14,771 bases of DNA, taken from assembly GCA_002682825.1 (NCBI GenBank), contig NOKP01000065.1:87687-102457 (forward strand), given 5' to 3'. This document shows, in pieces, positions 1 to 9,460 of the stretch. The stretch is from Neonectria sp. B-13 (lineage: Eukaryota; Ascomycota; Sordariomycetes; Hypocreales; Nectriaceae). A model generated the notes under the pieces. The model did not search any database. It saw only the letters and a list, made by a program, of their open reading frames with translations, and was not told where the DNA came from. Position 1 is the stretch's first letter; every line of letters starts with the position of its first letter. The position numbers and the translations under genes were made by a program.

Positions 1-509
1 ATGGTCAGTCCCGGAGCCCGGGCCCGGGCCCGATGGGCTGTTGGGGTCCTGTCCCGGCGGTCTGACGGACCCGGGGCCCGGGGGTCAGACAGTCCCGATC
101 AGGCCTGCCTATCCGGGGCTTGTTAGGGTCCCCGGCAGCAGCCCGAACTCCGACTCTAGGGCCGGAATCCCGTCCTCAAGGTCATCTTATGGTTTGACAG
201 CCCCCTATAACACCTAGTCGAAGAGTTGCTCAAGCAGATGCTCCTTCAACTCCAAGACCTCCTCATAGTGAAAGTCCTGCCTTTTTTTAGGCTGCACCTC
301 CTACACCGCCACTTCGGCTTAAGACCATTGATTGATATGATGACTTTATTATAACTTATATCTTATACAGGCATTGATATTATGTGGTACTCCTCCCACG
401 CCTTTAGTCCTTCGAGTATTTGAGTAACTTATCTTAACTAAATTAAGCATTTTGACAATTTCGAACCCAGGCGCCACGCTTCCAAAATTTCAACTAGGAT
501 GAATATCTA
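1..509. other. Gene-poor flank downstream of the RING gene
   Basis: I see no convincing gene here. The first ~175 bases are very GC-rich and full of short palindromes made of GGGCCC/CCCGGG units. From about 320 to 480 the composition switches sharply to AT-rich. The region next to 509 should hold the 3' UTR and polyadenylation signals of the minus-strand RING gene. A relic of a mobile element is possible because of the abrupt composition change, but no open frame, terminal repeat or known motif supports it. Confidence 0.5.
16..90. repeat. GC-rich palindromic cluster
   Basis: Bases 16-32 are alternating GGGCCC-type units and contain overlapping perfect palindromes (16-29 and 19-32). A second structure lies at 60-90: the 7-base arms GTCTGAC (60-66) and GTCAGAC (84-90) are exact reverse complements around a core that is itself nearly self-complementary. 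Either could form a stable hairpin in single-stranded DNA or RNA. No function can be assigned. Confidence 0.6.
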
Positions 510-1165
510 CTATGTGGATCGCGGCCTCGTGACTGCAGGAGGTGGTGGCCTTGGGATACTGTCCGTATGTGGAATATAGCCCTGTTTGCAGACGGGACAG
601 GTGTCATGTCGCTTCATAAACCACTTGGTGATGCATTCGGAGTGGAAGGTATGTCCGCATGACATACTTCGAACCATCTGCTTGCCCTGCATCGCTTCGA
701 GACAGATAACACTAGAGGAGTTGTGACTGTAATTAGATTTGGAACACGAAACGACGTATAGCAAACAATTTTTGATGTTGCAGTACGTACCAGACCAGTG
801 TATTATCGTTCGAAGGCGCAAAGTATCTCGGGGAGTCTTTCATTTGGCCCCTCCACTTCTTATACGACTGAGCCGGGGCGACATTGTCCAGTCTTTCAAC
901 AGTGAAACAAGTGACAGGTGCCTCTAGATTGTTGAGACGGATCCCCCAGCGCTCTGATTCACGCCGTTTACGATAAAGCCTATTTGAATGGTGTGAGGGG
1001 TAAGCGCTGAAAACGGCAGGCATTCCGATCTGGTCGATGGACGTACCAGGAGATATATGCCAGGACAAGTATGAGCATAGCACCGAATAAAACGGCCAGG
1101 GACAGGTATGCTGGTCGAGGAGAAGAAGGCGCGAGGGCATCATTGGTAGTGGTGGCTGAACTCAT
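510..1165 (-). CDS. Membrane-anchored RING-H2 finger protein, probable E3 ubiquitin ligase
   Basis: Gene model: exons 1165-1047, 979-791 and 711-510, giving 169 residues. Residues 19-40 form one hydrophobic membrane segment, followed by the basic LYRKRR stretch, so the C-terminal part is probably cytosolic. A short segment around FTVERL...YKKWR resembles the conserved linker of fungal membrane RING proteins (from memory). The RING is C3H2C3: Cys103, Cys106, Cys121, His123, His126, Cys129, Cys141, Cys144, followed by a Pro-rich tail. RING-H2 proteins recruit an E2 enzyme and ubiquitinate substrates, here probably at an endomembrane. Cys103 exists only after splicing (TG from exon 2 plus T from exon 3), which strongly supports the second intron. 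An in-frame ATG at 1264 would add 33 residues; I prefer 1165 because the peptide then begins just before the anchor. The substrate is unknown. It is divergent from the Ca2+-ATPase gene. Confidence 0.8.
712..790 (-). other. Intron 2 of the RING gene (79 bp)
   Basis: The donor is GTACGT (790-785), identical to intron 1, and the acceptor CCTCTAG ends at 712. TCTAAT about 25 bases upstream of the acceptor can serve as branch site. Splicing creates TG|T, the first Cys of the RING, giving a C-V-I-C pair. The nearer acceptor TTACAG would not restore the missing Cys. Confidence 0.8.
980..1046 (-). other. Intron 1 of the RING gene (67 bp)
   Basis: The donor is GTACGT (1046-1041) and the acceptor AAATAG ends at 980, with CTTAC/CTCAC branch-like sequences upstream. 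Removal joins the membrane-segment frame to the frame encoding LYRKRR and splits a Trp codon as TG|G. An alternative acceptor, TTTTCAG, would leave only 40 bp and is less likely. Confidence 0.7.
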
Positions 1166-2077
1166 GTTGTTACACTGCAAAATGCTGCAGTGATAATATT
1201 TGTGCATTTCGTTTGTCCATTCCATCTTGACCAGAGCAAGTTGAGCATCGGTGGATTTCCCCACATTTATGATCCCGTTTTCCCAGAACTTGTCGGATGG
1301 GGATTATGCTGGTGGACTGACATTGCCAGATCTCCCGGTCTCGTTGGTTTTGTGCCATGATGCATCTTCTGGTGATTAGAGTTTGCACGTGCCAAATGGG
1401 CTTCGACCCAAGCCTTTTCCTGAGCCATCGGGACTTGGCGGGTGGCGAACCCTGATGCAGAACGATGTCATTCGACTAAATGGTGGTGTCTTGCGTGGCC
1501 GGCACCCGCCGTTGCCCAGCAATGGCACATTTTTTAAGTTCACGTTGACAGTCTCGGCTAAGGAATACTGAAGGACGGCGTCATGGTCTCGGAACGGGTA
1601 ATGGGCAGAGCTTGCTTCTGCCAAGTCCGTGACCATCCGCCGTGACCTGCGCTTCTATCACCCGGCATCATAACCAATCATGCCGGACCCAAAAAGTATG
1701 AATGTCGACCAAGCTGGTGTCCTGGGACTTGGCGTTGTCACAACCGAAGTCGTTGGTAGGTTGTCCGGCTCAGTGGCTGCCCCAAACCAAACCGTGGGAG
1801 GGGGTTTGCGCCCAACCTCTCCGAGTCTGGAATCGCATTGATGGGGTGACTGATCCAGGGCGTCTGATCATGGGCGTCGAGGGCGGTGCAGCAGCATCTG
1901 GCAAACATGCGCAATAAAATACAAAGCCCCAAATCCTAAACTGCGCTCCTTGTCCACATCAATTAGGCGAGGCGAGGCCGCATTCTCTGTTCTTGTCGCT
2001 CTCATCTCCGCAACACCATCATCACATGCTTCCCTCTTGCGCATACCAGGCCTGAACCACGAGTATTTGAGCCCCGC
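1166..2077. promoter_or_regulatory. Shared upstream region of the divergent RING and Ca2+-ATPase genes
   Basis: This 912-bp stretch holds no supported gene. It must carry both promoters and 5' UTRs. A CCAAT box on the plus strand lies at 1674-1678, about 400 bases before the ATPase ATG. An A/T-rich ATAAAATA (about 1914-1921) is a weak TATA candidate, and the ~100 bases before 2078 are pyrimidine-rich, as is common in fungal 5' UTRs. An imperfect direct repeat (about 1403-1440 and 1705-1734) shares the exact 11-mer GGGACTTGGCG. I looked for a Crz1/calcineurin-type element and found no clean match. Confidence 0.55.
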
Positions 2078-5000
2078 ATGGACCCATCGATCAGACCGCG
2101 GCCGCTGAGAAGGCCGCAAGCGCCTACCATCACGGTGGATGTCTCGGCCGTCCACCCCGAAACCGAGAATGGTAATTCATGCCCTAGTACAGAAGCAACC
2201 CATCAATTCACTGCATTTCAGCGCAGCCAGCTCACATTCTTTGACAGTAAACGTGCTTTCGACATCGCAATCACCCACCCAAAACGGCTCCAACACATTG
2301 ACAGTCCCTACCATACGTTCGAAAGCCGATTCGTGGGACTCATCCGGCACCACCCATGTCAGCTCCAGCGAAGGCCTGCAAACCAGGTCGGCGTTCCTCG
2401 AAATCCAGAAAGGCAACACAGACGTGCTCCGGCCCAATCCAGGAGACGAACCCCTCTTCAGCGTCGAAAACGACCCCTTCGCATTCTCACCCGGCCAGCT
2501 TGGGAAGCTCATCAATCCCAAGAGTTTAGCCGCTTTTGTGGCACTCAGAGGACTATCGGGGCTGGAGAAAGGCCTGCAAACTCATCGCCGTGTTGGTCTG
2601 AGTGTTGACGAGAAACATGCCTCCGACACCATCACGTTTGAACAGGCGACCTCCAATTCGGTGCCAGAAGAAGGACCGGATAGCGCACATGGAACATCTC
2701 TCAATCCCGAGCAGCCTGGTGGCGGCCAGCCTCCTCATCACGGTGATGGGCGAGAGGACTCCTTCATCGATCGTAAGCGCGTATTCGGGGACAACAGACT
2801 GCCAGACCGAAAATCAAAGTCCTTACTGCAGCTAGCATGGATTGCGCTTCAAGATCGAGTCCTGATATTACTCAGCATCGCCGCTGTCATCTCATTAGCC
2901 CTAGGACTATACCAAACGTTTGGCCACACACACCATGAAGGTGCCAGAGTCGAGTGGGTTGAAGGCGTGGCTATCATTGTCGCCATCGCTATTGTGGTCG
3001 TCGTTGGCGCCTTGAACGACTGGCAGAAGGAGCGTCAATTTAGGAAGCTGAACATGAAGAAGGAAGATCGACTCGTCAAGGTGATCCGCTCGGGGAAGTC
3101 GGCGACAATGTCGGTGCATGATGTCCTCGTGGGAGATGTCATGCTCTTGGAACCAGGAGATATCATCCCTGTGGATGGCGTCTTCATCGACGGCCACAAC
3201 CTCAGCTGCGATGAGTCTTCCGCCACGGGCGAGTCCGACCTGATCAAGAAAGTGCCAGCAGATGATGTAATGCGCTTGCTCCTCCACGAAGAGGCACCAA
3301 AACTCAAGAAACTCGACCCTTTCATTATCTCTGGGGCCAAAGTTCTTGATGGAGTGGGATCCTTTCTCGTGACGGCGGTCGGCAGAAACTCGAGCCACGG
3401 CAGAACCATGATGTCAATTCGCGACGACCCTGGACTTACTCCTCTACAGTCCAAACTCAATGTTTTAGCAGGTCAGTTCCGACGAGCATTTCATTCTATC
3501 TGGCCCTGTGATAAATAAACGGGAAATTTGGAATAAGATTGACTCTTCTGTCTAGGCTACATTGCAAAGCTCGGAAGTGCAGCCGGTGGCTTCCTTTTTC
3601 TCGTGCTCTTTATTGAATTCCTCGTTCGACTGTCTAATAACGATAGTAGCCCAGAAGAAAAGGGACAGAGCTTCTTGCAGATTCTCATCACCTCAATCAC
3701 TATCATCGTAGTTGCCGTTCCCGAAGGCCTGCCTTTAGCCGTGACGCTATCATTGGCGTTTGCTACAAAACGGATGACGAAAGAGAACAACCTCGTTCGC
3801 CACTTGCAGTCATGCGAGACCATGGGAAACGCAACGGTCATCTGCTCCGATAAGACGGGAACGCTAACGGAAAATGTCATGACAGTCATCTCAGGAGCCC
3901 TGGGAAAGGGTGGCCGATTTCGGTTTGGTGATGTACATTTTGATCCTCAAATTGAAAGCGGCGGACGGGCTTCAGAAGAAGGCCAAGAAACCCATGTGGC
4001 CACGAAAAGTTCGGTCGGTCAACGGGAGGAAACGGAGCCGGCGGAACAAGTTTCGATGAGCCAACTCTCGTCCAAGCTGGACGCACAGTATCAAGATCTC
4101 CTGAAGACAGCTATTGCTGTGAATACCACAGCCTTCGAGGGAGAGGAGAACGGAAAACAAATCTTCGTCGGCACAAAAACAGAATCTGCGTTGTTGGATT
4201 GGGTCCGCCTATGTTTCGCTCTCGGTCTTCTCGAGATAGAGCGCGCCAACCACCCAGTTAAGCAGCTATTCCCATTCAACTCCAAGCGCAAGTGCATGGG
4301 AGCTGCCATACAGCTGGCAGAGGATGGAAACGCTGAAAGGGGTAAGAAATATCGGCTATTCATTAAAGGCGCGCCGGAGATCGTTTTGGGCCAATGTGCG
4401 AACACTCTCGGCGACCCCACAAAGTCGTTAGCCTCGGTGCCTCTGTCAGACTTACACAAGGAAGACATCAAACACGTCATATTCGGCTACGCAACTCATT
4501 CGCTTCGAACCCTCGCCCTGGCATACCGTGATTTTGGACAGTGGCCACCCGAGAAAACTAAGAACTACAACGAGTCCGGCTCCGGTATCGTGGAGCTCGA
4601 CGACGTCTTTCAAGCCATGACCTGGATAGGCGTCGTCGGCATACAAGACCCTGTTAGACAGAGCGTTCTCAAAGCTGTGAGGGATTGCCACACTGCGTCG
4701 GTCTCGGTGAAGATGGTGACGGGCGACAACGTCGAAACGGCGAGAGCCATTGCTCGAGAATGTGGCATCCTCAAGCAGGGCGAGCAAGGCCTGGTGATGG
4801 AAGGGCTGGAGTTTCGTCAACTCAATGAATCCGACCGGGCAGCTACTGTCGGAGACCTTCGCGTGCTCGCCAGGACGAGCCCCGAAGACAAGCGCATCCT
4901 CGTCATGACGCTGAGGAGCCTCGGGGAGATCGTTGCAGTGACTGGAGACGGAACAAACGACGCCCCGGCTCTCAAAGCAGCCGATGTTGGTTTCTCCATG

Positions 5001-6137
5001 GGCATCACCGGCACCGAAGTAGCCAAGGAGGCTTCTGATATCATACTCATGGACGACAACTTCTCGTCCATCGTCAAGGCCCTTGCATGGGGCCGCGCTA
5101 TTAACGACGCCGTCAAGAAGTTCCTACAGTTTCAGCTCACTGTCAACATCACAGCAGTTGTTATTACCTTCGTTTCGGCCGTTTCAGATGATGAGGAAAC
5201 ATCGGTCCTAAACGCCATTCAGCTTCTGTGGGTGAACCTCATCATGGATACCTTCGCCGCGCTCGCCCTCGCTACCGATCCGCCGACCGAAAGTCTCCTC
5301 CACCGAAAGCCCGAGCTAAGAAGCGCGCCGATGATTACGCTTCCCATGTGGAAGATGATCATTGGGCAGTCAATCTTCCAGTTGGTTGTCTGCTTCGTCT
5401 TGTGGTTTGCAGGGCCGAGCTTCCTTGGCTACCCAGAGACTGAGCTCAGGACCCTGATCTTCAACGTCTTTGTCTTCATGCAGATCTTCAAGCTGGTCAA
5501 CAGCCGTCGCATCGATAATCAGCTCAACATATTTGAGGGGCTGCACCGCAATTACTTGTTCATGGTGATGATGTGTGTCATGATCGGTGGCCAGCTTATC
5601 ATTATCTTTTTGGGGGGGGAGGCTTTTGTCGTCGTCCAGTTGAATGGAAAACAATGGGCGATCTCCGTTGCCATAGGGTTTTGCTCTATCCCCATTGGTG
5701 TTCTTATCCGACTGTTCCCCGACTCCATCATCGAAAGATCCGTTCAATCTATCAAAGACCATTGGCCTACTTGGCTGCGGTTTCATCGGAAAGCAAAGAA
5801 TAGGGACGAACAGTCACCAGACTTCGATGCTGAGAACTACGATGTCGATGCCGCACTCTTTGGAATCAGAGATGATCTGGAGTTCTTGACAAAAGTTAGG
5901 GGCGGTCGGATCAGAGCGCTGAGCGAAGCTCTAGCGAAATCGCGTGACTTGATGTCACATCCGCGTCGTTCGGTGTCGAGATCGAGAAATGAGAGCAGAA
6001 GAGGGTCATCTCGTTCGTCAAATCGGCCACCGATCTCGCCCATGCTTTCAGCGGTGGGTATGCCAGGCGTTATGGCTGCGAGTGTTGGGGGTTTGTCCCC
6101 GGCAGAGCGTCCTGTATCTAACCACGGAGAGCTATAG
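2078..6137 (+). CDS. PMC1: PMC1-type Ca2+-transporting P-type ATPase (vacuolar/plasma membrane)
   Basis: Gene model: exons 2078-2171, 2227-3471 and 3556-6137, giving 1306 residues, complete. It pumps Ca2+ out of the cytosol at the expense of ATP; fungal PMC1 relatives act mainly at the vacuole. Visible landmarks: actuator loop TGES (365-368), TM4 Ca2+-site PEGL (502-505), phosphorylated Asp545 in DKTGT, nucleotide-binding KGAPE (from Lys717), hinge TGDGTND (909-915), and TM6 ligands Asn1007 and Asp1011. Ten membrane segments can be placed: two before the actuator, two around PEGL, six after the hinge. The tail (after about 1190) has the GIRDDLEF..KVRGGR block and an Arg/Ser-rich region typical of filamentous-fungal members. 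The 2078 start is chosen because it gives APTITVDVSA, a motif I recall from this family; an ATG at 2139 would need the first intron to be retained. No breaks or missing catalytic residues were seen. Confidence 0.95.
2172..2226 (+). other. Intron 1 of the Ca2+-ATPase gene (55 bp)
   Basis: The donor is GTAATT at 2172 and the acceptor GCGCAG ends at 2226. Splicing joins residue 31 (Asn) to Ala-Ser-Ser in the frame of the main ORF. The nearer acceptor TTTCAG (ending 2221) would put the protein out of frame, so the second AG must be used if the 2078 start is right. Frame agreement is the main support; the branch site is weak. Confidence 0.65.
3472..3555 (+). other. Intron 2 of the Ca2+-ATPase gene (84 bp)
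   Basis: The donor is GTCAGT at 3472, the acceptor TGTCTAG ends at 3555, and an ATTGAC branch-like site lies just upstream. The intron contains an in-frame stop (TAA, within 3513-3518). Splicing reads LNVLA|GYIAKLGSAAGG, the conserved entry into transmembrane segment 3. Confidence 0.92.
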
Positions 6138-6702
6138 AATCTGGGTGATCGATAGGTTGCTAGAGCCATAAAGTTTCCTTTCTTGTTAATTGTAACCAAT
6201 CTTTATTGGGAATTGATATACGGGCATGACGTTTTTGATACACGGGCATGACTTTTATGACATCTGATTCGCTAGATTTCCGTCGACCCATAGATACATC
6301 CTCGCAAAGGCGGTAAAGCTAGCTCCCTTAACAGGCTCGTATTTCCAGCACCCAACTAACCAGGTCAATCCAGCCCTGTAGAATAGGTCTGTGCAGGATG
6401 TCAAAACAAGATCTAGTTTTGAATAGCATGCCGTTGACGCATTGAGGTACTTATGCTCGCATTTGTGTTTCTCGCTTTGAGATGTACGCTCAGCCCTGAC
6501 AAGTCTAACTTTCACTAAGTACTCGCGCGATATTTCCAACCTCGACTCCTGTTTCGACCATCAAGTAGGTGGTCTCTTCTATCCTGAAGCCGACTGCAAG
6601 TGTAATGCTATCTATCATGTGTGGCCCGCCTACGACCTTAAATCTTATCGTGTCTACATTAGTCGACTCTCCTCTATTAATCTTGATTGTCCAGGATGAT
6701 GA
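6138..6702. other. Intergenic region between two convergent 3' ends
   Basis: The 565 bases separate the stop of the Ca2+-ATPase (plus strand) from the stop of pseudogene copy A (minus strand). I see no gene. It should contain 3' UTRs and polyadenylation sites from both sides. A short CCAAT/ATTGG inverted pair (about 6197-6209) and one tandem repeat (6214-6257) are the only structures noticed. The boundary of the accessory segment to the right probably lies here. Confidence 0.5.
6214..6257. repeat. Two-unit 22-bp tandem repeat
   Basis: Two adjacent 22-base units (6214-6235 and 6236-6257) match at 19 of 22 positions around the shared core ACGGGCATGAC/ACACGGGCATGAC. They lie 77 bp after the ATPase stop, probably in its 3' UTR. 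Confidence 0.75.
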
Positions 6703-9415
6703 TTACGTCAGTACAGTCACCAGCTGCTCTCTTACTGCCTTCTTCAAGCGCTTCTGTGGTCTCCACGACTCGTCAGTCCCATTTGTCTGCGTGGTCGAGT
6801 TCGTCTCCTCCGAATAATTTGAGTCAGTATCGGCGATTTTCCTTGCTCGTTCACGGCCGTAACGTTTGAAATGTTTCCGAAGCCTTTCGCGCTCCTCCAC
6901 CGTCCGCGTCGTCATCCCGACCCTCAGCCACGGTAGATGACGAGATCCTTTAGACTGTGCGACCAGGGCTCTTGGAACTATTTGCCTGAGTTGCGATGCT
7001 GTAGACCGCAGGGCCATGTCACCCTGTCTGGAATCCGGGGTAAGACTCCGGCTCGGAGGGTCGGAGCCACTCGTCTGTAGTAGCTCACAAAAAAGTCGAT
7101 CCAGCTCATCTAAAGTCCTATCCCGAATGCGCCCAACCATGCGCAGCTGGGGTGGATGGCCAGTCTCTGCAACGGGAAAGATCCAGCCCTTCTTATCTGG
7201 CTCCACCGCACGGCCAAGCTGAAGAGCATCGAGACCGACACGATCGCGCGTGCTCCTGATCAAATCCCTGGTGGACCAGTGATAACCGCAACTTGCATTG
7301 TCTGCGCTGGTTTCCCAGCCTCGGTCACCAAACCGGTATCTACAAGCCTCTGAGAGCGCTTGCGATAAGTCATCCTGCGTGGAGATACGGCGATCCGTGT
7401 CGTCGACCTTCCGTGTCGGCACAATTGATTCAGAATAACCCATTGGCTGGGCTAGAGGACTGACGTGAATAACTGAAGCCCAAGTAAGGCGGCGTTTGAG
7501 ATTCGCCGCCCGGCTCTCCTTCGTCGTTGTTAGGAGCTCGGTATCTGACGGCCAGGGAAGGATCCAGTGAGTTAACAAGACAATCCGCCCGAGCTGCGCA
7601 TACCATTGTGTAGCCTTTGTCGACCCAAGCGTCATCTCAACAAGCTCAATGCTGCGGCGGGTCGCGATGCGATAAGGTAGAGAAGACCAGCCTCTTCGGC
7701 GCTTCATCGCTGTGCCTGTAGAACTGGGTGAGAACAGATCATCAAAGAGATCTATTACATTGGTAGACCGTAGCTTGTTGCCGGTGACAAGATGAGGCCG
7801 GGTGTGGTCAATGTCACGCTGGCGATCGTGGAACAATTCTGACAGCCCGTCGTAGCAGAATGTCGGAGGACTAGAGTCTGGGTATCTGATCATCGCCTCG
7901 TCCGTAACATCGGAGCCTGTCTTCCATTTTGTGCTCTTCAGAGCCGCACGCCAGACGTCCCGCTGGAAGAGTTCAATGACTGTGGAGTGGAGGTATTCGA
8001 GCCACAGCCTTCTTGCCACCACGTTCTCACGGACTTGATACCGTCCTGCCCAGCTCTGGGCTTGCCACATACGGACATGGACGTCGCGAATATCCTTGAG
8101 TACTCGCCATTTCCGCTTGTAGTCTTGGCGTAGGAGATCATTGCCAACCGCCAGTCGATCGCCAACTTCGGAAGTGAACCGCCAGGTATTCCAGTCGAAC
8201 TTCCCTGGAAGCCACCAACCAAAACCATGGACATTGGACGTCTTGGCCAGCCCTAGCCCTTCTCGCTGCATTTCAGTGGTCTGCACCTCACCGTATTGAG
8301 TTCGCGCGCGTTGCGTTGACGTCCATTTGTCTCCCCAGAGCACTGACTCCTTCGTAATGAGAGACGAGTCATAGCTGAATCGAAGTCCACGAAGTGCCGT
8401 TGCCATGACGATGGTCTCTGGCAGCGAGTACTTCAGGCCGGTTTGCGCCTTGACATGCTCGAAGAGGAAGCAATATCGATTGATGCTAGCACGGAGGAAC
8501 CGAGCCATCGTCCGAGAAGAAACAGCAAAAAAATGGATCTTCCGGTTCATCCCCCGAAGCAACCCCTGGCTGCGATGGAGCTAACGAGAACTGATCTGTG
8601 ATGCGCCATAGGAGAGCTAGCGACACTCGGTCCTCCGCCCGGATGCCATAGGTAAATTGGTGATGTGTCAGCTCGGGCGACGATTCATCCCGGTCGACAG
8701 TGGGGATGTTGCGGTGGATACGGAGCTTGCTGAGCCTGTATGCACACTGCACCCGGGACTGATGTGCGTGCGATCCTCGCGTGGAGTTACGCTAGTCGCG
8801 GAGATATGAAGGGCCCAAGGCCATACTCTCCGTATAGCGGTTCTAGAATAGATACTGTTTAGCGGCATCGAATGGGACCTTGACGAGGTTGTAGAACTGG
8901 TTGTATACAAGGCCGTTTTGAAGCTCCCAGCTTTCTGGCCCAGGAGTGATCGTCATATCTCTAGCATCGCGGAGTGTTACGAATGGATACGTTGTCCGGC
9001 GGATGGGTGGGTTACGGCGCTTCCCCGGCTCACTAGGAACGCTGTCCTCTTCGGGGCGATTGAGACGATTCTGAAGTCGGCTCCATTGTAGCCGACGGCG
9101 CCAGAGTCTATCCAGACAGCATCGACGCCAGAGCAATACACGCCCACGCGGTCCCGTCTCGGCGGGCGTCTGCTGGCGTCCAATGTCGATGTACGTCGCC
9201 TGTGGATCAATGTAGGTCTCGTCGACTGCGGAGTCCCAGTGACGACGCCACTCCTCCAGCGTTGACTCGAGCGTGGGCCGCATCCATGTCAACTTGGTGT
9301 TCTTGGCAGCCATGTAAAGCCGTAAGCCAGCGTACTCAGGGAAAGGAGCGGCTCTTTCCTGTATCTCTCTCCATAGGGCCGCAAGATATCGAGGCTGCAG
9401 TGTAACGTAAAAGTG
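6703..9415 (-). pseudogene. Copy A: 5'-truncated, frameshifted paralogue of the large unknown protein
   Basis: About 900 residues align with the middle and C-terminal parts of copy B. By eye, one 63-residue stretch (GWWLPGKFDW...) is about 70% identical. The first ~530 residues, including the basic N-terminus, are absent. Breaks: in-frame TAG at 8843-8845 (where copy B has Gln), in-frame TAG at 8792-8794 (copy B has Cys), and a frame change at the A7 run 8527-8533; with six A's the frames would join. Downstream of that run a 607-residue stretch is still open to the stop at 6703. Shared motifs in order: IDIGRQ, LLWRRCCL, DMTITP, FTYG-RAEDR, SRTMARFL, YCFLFE, YSLPETIVMA, ITKESVLW, RDIRDVH-RMWQAQ, STVIELFQ-DVWRAA, HTRPH-TGNK, HWILPWPS, and a basic KRLKK near the C-terminus. 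No known catalytic motif is evident. Confidence 0.75.
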
Positions 9416-9460
9416 CTTGCGGTGCGGCCCGACGGACGGCAGGTTCGAGGCACGATATCG

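Noticed and set aside
450..480. GGTTCGAA-like B-box on the minus strand suggesting a tRNA
   Set aside because: The flanking bases do not form a T-stem, and no acceptor or anticodon stem can be drawn around it.
1376..1917. Several small open frames on both strands between the RING and ATPase genes
   Set aside because: No domain, no homologous look and overlapping on opposite strands; typical chance ORFs in a promoter region.
1680..2077. Crz1/calcineurin response element upstream of the Ca2+-ATPase
   Set aside because: Only partial matches such as GTGGCTGC; none fits the GNGGC(G/T)CA consensus.
2907..5116. Long minus-strand open frames opposite the Ca2+-ATPase
   Set aside because: Antisense shadows of a well-supported coding sequence with no recognisable motifs of their own.
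9435..9455. Second GGTTCGA motif (tRNA-like)
   Set aside because: It lies at the copy B/copy A junction; no cloverleaf can be built around it.
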